64,000 nt of DNA from Rheum nobile. Taxonomy: Eukaryota > Streptophyta > Magnoliopsida > Caryophyllales > Polygonaceae. This document shows positions 57,385-64,000 of this stretch, piece by piece. The number at the start of each line of letters is the position of its first letter. Within the stretch, counting starts at the first letter, position 1. The notes under the pieces were generated by a model. That model saw only the letters and a program-made list of their open reading frames with translations. It was not told where the DNA came from and did not search any database. The position numbers were made by a program, and so were the translations under genes. The stretch covers positions 1,984,001 to 2,048,000 of the forward strand of contig WOAB01000040.1 of the NCBI GenBank assembly GCA_027886185.1. The letters run 5' to 3'.

Positions 57385-58109
57385 AACTGACAAGGTAAGA
57401 CACTACAAAAACTCGCACATCGCTTATTATTGCATGCACATCTCTATCTTCCTTTACAAACTATCATTTGACACTAAGTGATGACCTCATCCTTACAAAA
57501 ACACGAATGCAGAACTGCATTGAAACGTACATTGGATCCAGTCATCCGCAAAAAGCGCTTACATTACACGATCGATCAGAACACGGGGAGATGAACAACA
57601 CATGCACGTCGGCACACCGCCTGCCTTATACAAAACATAAGGTACGACACCTTATTACATTCACGCAATAGAAACATATTGCTTACCTCCCCGACATAAA
57701 GTCATGACTAACACATACACAAACATTTACAGGCCTGTTTTACACACATACATACGAGGAGCCCCACTCGACGGAGCACACGGGCGAAACCGACACACCA
57801 AACACAAAACGTTATCGACAATCCCCTTGGATGTCTGACGACATGTACGAAACAAGCAAACGTACGATCTTATATGTAAAGACAAATTGCATTGAATAAA
57901 AACACGAGCATTTTTATACAAAATACGCGACCCGCGATGGTGGACGGGTTGCCAAAACATATTGTCTTCCTACACATCTGTAGGACTTCATCAAGCATTC
58001 ACTTAAAAACATTATGCGACCCGCGATGGTGGACGGGTCGCCAAAAATACCAAATGTCTAAACCCACGCACAAGTGGGACAACGAGTCAAACTACGCAAG
58101 AAAAACAAA
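57385..58109 (+). other. non-coding region between pol and the antisense ORF, element E
   Basis: No coding signal. A short direct repeat of GCGACCCGCGATGGTGGACG occurs at about 57928 (one base different) and 58017. Confidence 0.5.
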
Positions 58110-60030
58110 TCATGCATCGGGGACAACGGCCTTACCTTCGACAGGGGCTGGCTCCAGAGAGGCTACACCATCAGTCGGCTCGACGTCGCCAGAATGGGCC
58201 TCGTCCTCGCCAGTGTCCTCATCCATGGCCTCCTCTCCGACGCCAGCCAAGCAAAACAACTCCTGACCAGGATTTCCCTTCGGAAACATGGAGTCCAGAG
58301 TCTCCTTTTCTGCCTTCAAGTCCCAGAGCTCATGCTTGCCTTCATCGAACTCTTCGATCATCTCGACACGCGACTTCAGTGCATAAAAAGCACCGACATC
58401 GCCTATGATCTGACCAGCAGCAATCCGAGCCTGCTTCACCTCTTCCTCAACGCCTGATCGGCTCTCCTCAAACTCTTTCCGACTCGCAACCAGCTCCTCT
58501 TGGCAACTCTTTAACTCCCTTGTAAGGCGACGCTCAGTCTCACGACACGGCTCTCCGCTCCCTCTAGTTTGGTCCTCAAGGACGCAAGGTCGGACTCTGT
58601 CCTAACAGCCCTTTCCTCAGCCTTGGCGACCATTGTCTTGACACCAGAATAGGCCCCCAAGAGATACTGGAAAGTCTGAAATCTCACACGACAATGCAAC
58701 ACATAGTCAGAAGACATGGCCAAACGAAAGAAAAAGAGAAAAAGCACAAACAGAGGGCAACTCACCCTCCACGCGGAGCATCCCGCTTCACCAATGCAGT
58801 CCAAAGGGGAAACATCATCGACTTCCGATTTCAAAGTCGGATCCTGAGCACGGAAGAGATCGGCAATCGATTGACCGACTGCGCCAATCTTGCCGATCCC
58901 CTCGGCAGTCGCCTCCTTCTTCCTAGGGATCTCCTCCACTTTGACATCATCAGACTGAACATCCGCCTTCCTCTTAGAACCAACTTTGGATGGAAGCGCC
59001 GAGTCCGCCAGAACAGACTTACTCGACGCGGCTTTGGCCGCCGCCTTCCTTTGCTCAATCAAACCTTTCCCAGACGCTCCCTTTAAACAAGCACTCGCTC
59101 GACCACCAGGGGAAGCTGACACAACAAGACGAAGCAAAAATCTTAAAACACACGACAAAGTGAAAAAGAACAGAAAGAATTCTCACGGTCGAGAGCTCAC
59201 CCTTGGCACGAGATGATGAGACAGTCGACATGACTTCTTGACCAGAAGGAGGTGCTGACAATAGGTTGACGTTGGTAAAACTCCTCTCTGACGCTGGAAC
59301 ACCCAGGACAATCTTGGACAGACCTTCCGACCGAGCGCTCACCTCCAAATCTTCTGGCTCAGGAACTACGAAAAAGAAAAGTTAAAGCAAAGAGTTAAGA
59401 CACATAAACAAACAAAAAAGAAGACAAATACATACTCTCAACTCGCCACTCCATCAACAGGAACGAACATTCTCCCCCCTTCTCCAGAGAAGAACGTTTG
59501 ACAAAGAAGAACTTCGACCCCCATCCGCGGTCGTTGACATCAAGATTCTGCACCAAAGGCTTCCGACCATGTCGGATACGTAACTGAACACGAGAGGAAC
59601 TCTTCGACCCTAAGAAATAGTTGTACCACAAAGCATCAAAATCAAAACCAGTCCCAGATCGGATGTTCACAAGGTCCAAGACCCTGAGAACCCTCCACGC
59701 TTGTGGCATCACCTGACACGGCGCCAACGCCAGAGCAGCCAAGAAATCCCTAATGAGGGGAGAGAAAGGAAACTTATGTCCTATCCGAAATGGATATGCA
59801 TAGAAACAAACCCATCCTTCATATCGATCATCGGCCCTCTCGTCCGGGTGAGGCAGCCTGGCGACCGCCTCCGGCGGAAAGCCTCCAACTTGAAGAATTT
59901 ACTCCAACTCCGCTTGGGACATGGTGCTTATCAGAGCGTCCGATTCTTTCAGAATGAAGAGGGGAGGAGCTTCACCCTCGCGCGAATCAGAGAGAGTCTT
60001 CGACGACTCGGAAGCTTCGCTAGAAACCAT
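58110..60030 (-). pseudogene. antisense accessory gene of element E with three introns
   Basis: Starting from an ATG at 60030, four exons (60030-59436, 59365-59201, 59115-58766, 58675-58110) are linked by introns of 70, 85 and 90 bases. Donors are GTATGT, GTGAGC and GTGAGT, and acceptors TTTCGTAG, TGTGTCAG and GATTTCAG. Exon lengths keep one frame through all three junctions (phases 1, 1 and 0). Exon 1 encodes a domain with LAALALAPCQVMPQAWRVLR, resembling the 'putative gypsy type transposon' domain (PF04195) known from antisense ORFs of Tat elements. Exon 3 is basic and nuclear-signal-like (SKRKAD). Exon 4 is a coiled coil with an acidic tail. One TAA (about 59902) and one frameshift (about 58545) break it. 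Function unknown. Confidence 0.75.
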
Positions 60031-60299
60031 TTCAAGAACGGAAAAAGAAGGAAATCGAAAAGCTATGGCTAAAGAGGCTGGAAGACTTACCAAAGAAGCT
60101 TGCGAGAGAAGATGAAGTGAAGTCTAATCGCTCCCCTCTGCTCCAAATTTATGGAGGGAAATGATGGTCTGCAGAGGAGTCGCATCGTGCTCCGATCTTG
60201 CGCCACATAGCCCTAGGCAACTGCGTCAAAAAAGGATGGTGAAGATCGTGTATGGAGAAGTTGCCTCGGATTCCGCTTACTTGCCTAAACCGCAAGCCC
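60031..60299 (+). other. region between the antisense ORF start and the polypurine tract, element E
   Basis: An in-frame upstream ATG for the antisense ORF lies at 60093. The rest could hold its promoter, but no clear TATA box is visible. Confidence 0.4.
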
Positions 60300-60317
60300 A
60301 AGGCAACTTGGGGCTAT
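60300..60317 (+). other. polypurine tract of element E
   Basis: AAGGCAACTTGGGGCTAT lies directly before the 3' LTR. The ACTTGGGGGCTA-like tract is typical of this group. Confidence 0.6.
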
Positions 60318-60921
60318 TGTTGGGCCTGACGTCCCCTGGGAAGATGGATCGAGCAAGACAAGCCCAGGCCCACGACGGATCGGAAGAACAGAAGAGAAAC
60401 CCAGAGAAGGCGACGAGGCTTCTCCAGTCGAACGTCCTCCGACAAGATCGCGAAGATCCCGCCAAGCATTAAATGCCAGGATTGATCAACGGCCACATCA
60501 TTTACACAACACCATAATAGCAGCAATTAGTGACAGAATCTCCGTAATTAAATCCCGGCGTTGAAGATAAGGATGGGATCGAAATATAACGGTCAGAGGC
60601 ACGAAGAACTTACCATATATGGACGAAGAGGAAGATAAGAGGGGGACGGATACAAGCACGTTAGACACTCAAGCATTCTCGTTCAGAAACAAAATAGAAC
60701 AACACTTTCACTGCCAGTCTAGCTCTCCATCAATCACCCTCGCTTATTCGCCATCGGTCGCAACCTAAGAATTACCGGTCGAATCCAATAAGACCACTCT
60801 GCCTTATTACGATAAGTTGTATCTCGATTCAATTACGATAAGTTGTATCTCGATTCAACCCGATCGACTAGTTACCCCGTCTAAGGCGATTTAGGTCGTC
60901 CGATCTTTTCGCCCCAAAACA
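60318..60921 (+). repeat. 3' LTR of element E
   Basis: 604 bases. Compared with the 5' copy it lacks a block near its end and instead has a short tandem duplication of TTACGATAAGTTGTATCTCG (about 60807 and 60834). The remaining sequence is nearly identical. Confidence 0.92.
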
Positions 60922-60926
60922 GCGGC

Positions 60927-61162
60927 AACCCTCTGGACGCGGCAAGCACGAGCTAGCCCTTGAGCTCTACGTTTTCAGTCTCCAAGTCTATGTGAGCCTT
61001 GGTGACGGCTTCATGTTGGGCTTGAAGGGTTGAGAAGGCCTCATCCGACTCGGTACCTATAGTCACCATTACAACAAGCAAACAAAGGTGAAACACAACA
61101 AAAGGGATAAAATTCAACGAAAAAAGAGAGTCAACAACCCAACAAATCAATCTCACGGGCAA
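60927..61162 (-). pseudogene. gag N-terminal segment of element D
   Basis: The minus-strand frame TESDEAFSTLQAQHEAVTKA, then HIDLETENVELKG, is a short coiled-coil. A TAG ends it at about 60958, only some 30 bases before the insertion point of the nested element. Position and orientation identify it as the start of gag. Confidence 0.5.
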
Positions 61163-61879
61163 CTATTATGGGCTGGTCGTGAGGGCGGTAAGGGAAGGTC
61201 GTGACACTTGTGAACCAAAGCAATGACAAACACAAAGCAATCAAGCAATTTGGAAATTACAAGTCAATTTATGAGATTAGCAAAGCGAGAAATGCAAATC
61301 CAAATGTGTTAAAGAAGTGAATGCAGAAGACAAGCTTAATGGACTTGTACCGATGGTGAATCGGGTTCCCCGAGATCGCCTGAGGCTTTCATTTTTCCCG
61401 GTTGCAATAATTTTTTTTTTGTCGAAGCAACTGACTAAACATTTTTTTAATTGGCACAAGTTTGTTTGAAGAGAGAGAAATGCAAAGATATGCTAACAAG
61501 AAGATATGAGAGAGAAACGCAAGGAGATTCTGCATAGAGATAGGAGAGAGAAAATATTCAAACAAGAAGATATGCAAGATCGACTAAACTAACACAAATA
61601 AAGCAACAAATAACAACCAAATATGCAAGATATATTTTTGTTAGAAAGTCAAAGATTCGGCCGTAATTGTAGGGATATGGAATCACACAATTTTCCTTTT
61701 TCCTTTTTTTTATATCTCTCGGCCGAGATCTCAATGTTTGGAAACGAAGAGATCAACACCTAGGGTTTTGACAGCAAACACAAAGAAAGTACTATGGCGG
61801 AAGCAAAAGGGAATGGATCGAAAGGGGAAAATGTGAGAAAGACAATGAAGAGTGGGAAAGACCACACCTTGTACCGCTG
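61163..61879 (-). other. leader of element D
   Basis: Untranslated region between primer site and gag, with purine-rich and GAGAGA tracts. No independent gene was seen. Confidence 0.5.
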
Positions 61880-61891
61880 AATCTGATACCA
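61880..61891 (-). other. primer binding site of element D
   Basis: On the minus strand TGGTATCAGATT follows the 5' LTR after two bases, a close variant of the methionine-tRNA site. Confidence 0.75.
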
Positions 61892-61893
61892 AT

Positions 61894-62693
61894 TGATACG
61901 TAAACAAGCCTAGTTCACGTGTTAATGACGAATCTAGGTAGAAGATGGGCCCTGGATTCCTTCTCTTCGTCGTAGCCGGGGGATAAATGACAAGCTTTGC
62001 GGATGGCAGAGATTGTCGGCTCTCTTGCGCTCGGTGGAAACCGAGTTGGGGCGAGAGGGTTTCGATGGACAAGTCGATCGAGGGTTGTTTGGGTTGATCT
62101 ATAACGAGGATTGATCGGAGAACTATCGGTGACGTCGAGATCAAATGGGCGGAGATGAGACTCAACGACAAAGCTTCAATTTAATTTCAACGTAAGGGCA
62201 AATGTACAAGACGCAGGGCATTTATAGTAGCCAAGCAACAAGCGGCCATGGGCTAAACAAACCTGGTGGATCGGGCTCCTAAGCATAGGAGGCTCACATG
62301 CCCAAAATAGAAACTTACTAAAAATAGAAACTGCTAAAAATAAACATAAGCTGAAACTGGAAAGTTTCCAAAAACACCAAATGTAGCTCAATAAACATCA
62401 AAATAGAAAACTAGGCCTAAGATAGACACGACGTCGAGGAAGTCGCGGAAGTGCAGCCACAACCGAAGTCATGGTGTCGCGGCGGGAGCCGCAAGGCCAA
62501 CAATGACGGAGTAAGACATGTCCTTGGGCGCTGTCGAAGCTGTGAGGCTATTGCGCGCAAAGCCCTTGGCCGTGAGGCTCTGTGTGGCTTGGGTGATGGC
62601 TCTGGCGCGCGCCATGGTGATTGGGCCTTCCGACCTGACACTCATCATCTCCTCTTCTTGGGCCTCAGTCAAGTCACCACCAAGGCTGTATCA
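61894..62693 (-). repeat. 5' LTR of element D
   Basis: 800 bases, ending two bases before the primer site. The two LTRs differ by scattered substitutions, roughly one in twelve bases in the first 150 by eye. Confidence 0.9.
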
Positions 62694-62874
62694 ATGAGTC
62701 ATATGGTGTAAAATGAAAATAAAATGAAAATAAAGCTTCACATTTGGATAGGCTTTCATTCAAGGATGGAGATTAGATTTTCATTTAAGTGGTCATGTGT
62801 ACTTAAGTGAGTCAACTCCGGTGTTGATCGGTCAACCAATTTTTTTCCTTTTTTTCCATGGCGGTTTTTTTTTG

Positions 62875-63030
62875 TATCCGGGTCAAAATTTACTATGCAC
62901 ATTCACGCAAGATTTCATGCACTTTTGACCGACGTTGACTAGTCAACTTTTTTTTTTCGGGGCCAATTTTTTTTTTGTATCTGGGCAAATATTTTCTATT
63001 CACATTCACGTAAGATTTCATGCACTTTTA
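62875..63030 (+). repeat. tandem repeat, about 95-105 bases, two copies
   Basis: GATTTCATGCACTTTT preceded by CACATTCACG occurs at about 62898-62927 and 63002-63030, each followed by a T-rich, GGGGCCA-containing stretch. Confidence 0.65.
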
Positions 63031-63104
63031 ACTGGACAAGCTTTTTCGCTAAAAAAATGTTTCTCTTTGGGGCCATATTTTTTCCTGCACATCCAGTGCA
63101 AATA

Positions 63105-63355
63105 TTATGCACATTCACACCATTTTGCATGCACATTCAATGTATTACATGTGAAGTGTATACGTCTATGCGTGTATGTGCATGGATAATGGCTTGTATG
63201 TGCATCTGATCTGTACTAGCACATACAGTGCAAACATGATGCACATTCAAGCCAATTTGCATGCACATTCAGTTTTTTACGTGTGAAGTGCATATGTCTA
63301 TGTGTGTATGTGCATGGATGATGACTTATATGTGCATCTGATTTGTACTAGGGGT
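63105..63355 (+). repeat. tandem repeat, about 131 bases, two copies
   Basis: Two adjacent copies share TGCATGCACATTCA, GTGTATGTGCATGGAT and TATGTGCATCTGAT. They start at about 63109 and 63240 and are roughly 85-90 per cent alike by eye. Confidence 0.75.
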
Positions 63356-63813
63356 GCATATATTGGGTTTGTATAAGAAATTTGTATGAGTTTTAGACCG
63401 TGTGTGAATGAATATTGAAGTGTGTATATTTTTGCATGAATGTGCACATAAATTAGTCTACATGTGTATCTATTTTTGTACTAGATGAGCAGTTCATTTA
63501 GTTTTTTAACATGTATTGTTTTTTTTAATGCGTGAAATCCTGCTTGAATGTGCATAACTTTTTCAACGAATGTGTAAAGAAAATTTTGACCCAAAAAAAG
63601 AAAATTTTCGCCCAAACATAAATAAATTTGGACTTAGAAAAAAAGGCTGGAGACCGGCGTTGACCGACAAAGGGAGATTTAACCAATGGGTCATGTGCAT
63701 GGCATATGCCTACTTAGATGAAAGTGTAATCCAAGCGATTCGATTTGCTCTATCCAAAAGTTATGGGGCATTATCATTTTACACCATAATAATCATTCTT
63801 ACTTGATTCATCC

Positions 63814-64000
63814 CTCAGAGAATAATACAAAACACTAACTTATATATAAATAATAGTATTGTTTATTTTTTCAGTTAAAATTCAACTAAACAAGATGACT
63901 TAAAAAACAAAAAATGTATCTATTTCGAACTTAAGTGAATAAAATATAACTAAAAATAAATAAATAACAAATTTTCCCCTCAAATTTAAACTCGTACCAA
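63814..64000. other. AT-rich right edge, no gene seen
   Basis: Very AT-rich sequence to the window end with no coding or repeat signal beyond A/T runs. Confidence 0.5.

Larger units (their letters stand above)
49796..60921 (+). mobile_element. Ty3/gypsy element of the Tat lineage (element E) nested in element D
   Basis: LTRs at 49796-50472 and 60318-60921 begin TGTTGGGCCTGACG and end CCCAAAACA. The element is flanked by the 5-base duplication GCGGC (49791-49795 and 60922-60926). The order is LTR, primer site, gag, protease, reverse transcriptase, RNase H, a second RNase H, integrase, a 2.9-kb region with an antisense ORF, purine tract, LTR. The second RNase H and the long 3' region with an antisense ORF are hallmarks of the Tat group (Tat/Retand/Ogre). 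Size is 11.1 kb, of which 1.27 kb is a further insertion. Confidence 0.94.
43051..62693 (-). mobile_element. Ty3/gypsy element (element D) carrying nested insertions
   Basis: LTRs of exactly 800 bases at both ends (43051-43850 and 61894-62693) start TGATACGTAAAC and end GGCTGTATCA. The insertion is flanked by ATGAG on both sides (43046-43050 and 62694-62698). Read on the minus strand: LTR, primer site, gag pieces, protease, reverse transcriptase, RNase H, integrase, purine tract, LTR. Without its guests (47256-47926 and 49796-60921, each with one duplication copy) it would be about 7.8 kb. Visible LTR divergence and several stops show it is inactive. Confidence 0.92.
62694..63813. mobile_element. 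terminal-inverted-repeat element with internal tandem repeats
   Basis: The left arm (TGGTGTAAAATGA, then TTTGGATAGG, CTTTCATTCAAGG, TTTCATTTAAGTGGTCATGT and TCGGTCAA) pairs imperfectly with the reverse complement of the right arm (63655-63813) over more than 100 bases. The outermost left piece is at 43029-43050, beyond the gypsy nest. The interior consists of tandem repeats and has no transposase. A Mutator-like non-autonomous element is plausible. A target duplication was not identified. Confidence 0.55.

Overview
The window is nuclear DNA of a flowering plant, most likely a eudicot. It holds two intact spliced protein genes, one truncated gene copy, and otherwise transposable elements, many nested inside one another. 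The intact genes are photosystem I subunit PsaE (minus strand, 31499-37804, three exons) and a GDSL esterase/lipase (plus strand, 40109-41840, five exons). The truncated copy is the front end of a plastid ribose-5-phosphate isomerase gene (42262-42510). No tRNA, rRNA or CRISPR locus was seen.

Left part (1-14700). At 1-3311 is a minus-strand Ty1/copia element of the SIRE type with one LTR and a large internal deletion. At 4999-5519 is a foldback MITE with a 9-bp target duplication (Mutator type). At 5958-9856 is a CACTA-like DNA element that contains a complete miniature LTR element (TRIM, 6203-6737, target duplication CACTG). At 10483-14638 is a minus-strand LINE ORF2 relic with endonuclease, reverse transcriptase, zinc finger and RNase H.

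Middle (14704-31086). A plus-strand relative of the first copia element (14704 to about 23700) carries gag, pol and an extra sense ORF with its own TATA-like box. It has lost its 3' LTR where it meets a minus-strand gag-only LTR element (23701-29020). That element's 1526-bp direct repeats run beyond the LTR on both sides, which points to a tandem arrangement. An AT-rich stretch follows and ends in a Helitron-like 3' terminus near 31086.

Genic core (31499-42510). The second intron of psaE has been enlarged by a decayed Ty1/copia element (31898-36966) in the opposite orientation, flanked by a 7-bp duplication. The PsaE reading frame and splice sites are intact. The GDSL gene has a clear TATA box and all its catalytic blocks.

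Right part (43051-62693) is one 19.6-kb nest. A minus-strand Ty3/gypsy element (target duplication ATGAG) contains a solo LTR (47256-47926, duplication GTTGC) and an 11.1-kb plus-strand Tat-type gypsy element (49796-60921, duplication GCGGC). The Tat element itself contains another solo LTR (51516-52777, duplication AGTGG). Downstream of pol, the Tat element carries an antisense gene-like ORF with three introns that have consensus splice sites and keep the frame. The whole nest sits in one arm of an older terminal-inverted-repeat element that reappears at 62694-63813.

All element coding regions except the gag-like frame of the 23.7-29.0 kb element carry several stops or frameshifts, so they are annotated as pseudogenes. 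Order of insertion can be read from the nesting. Element family names come from domain order and motifs read by eye, not from database searches.
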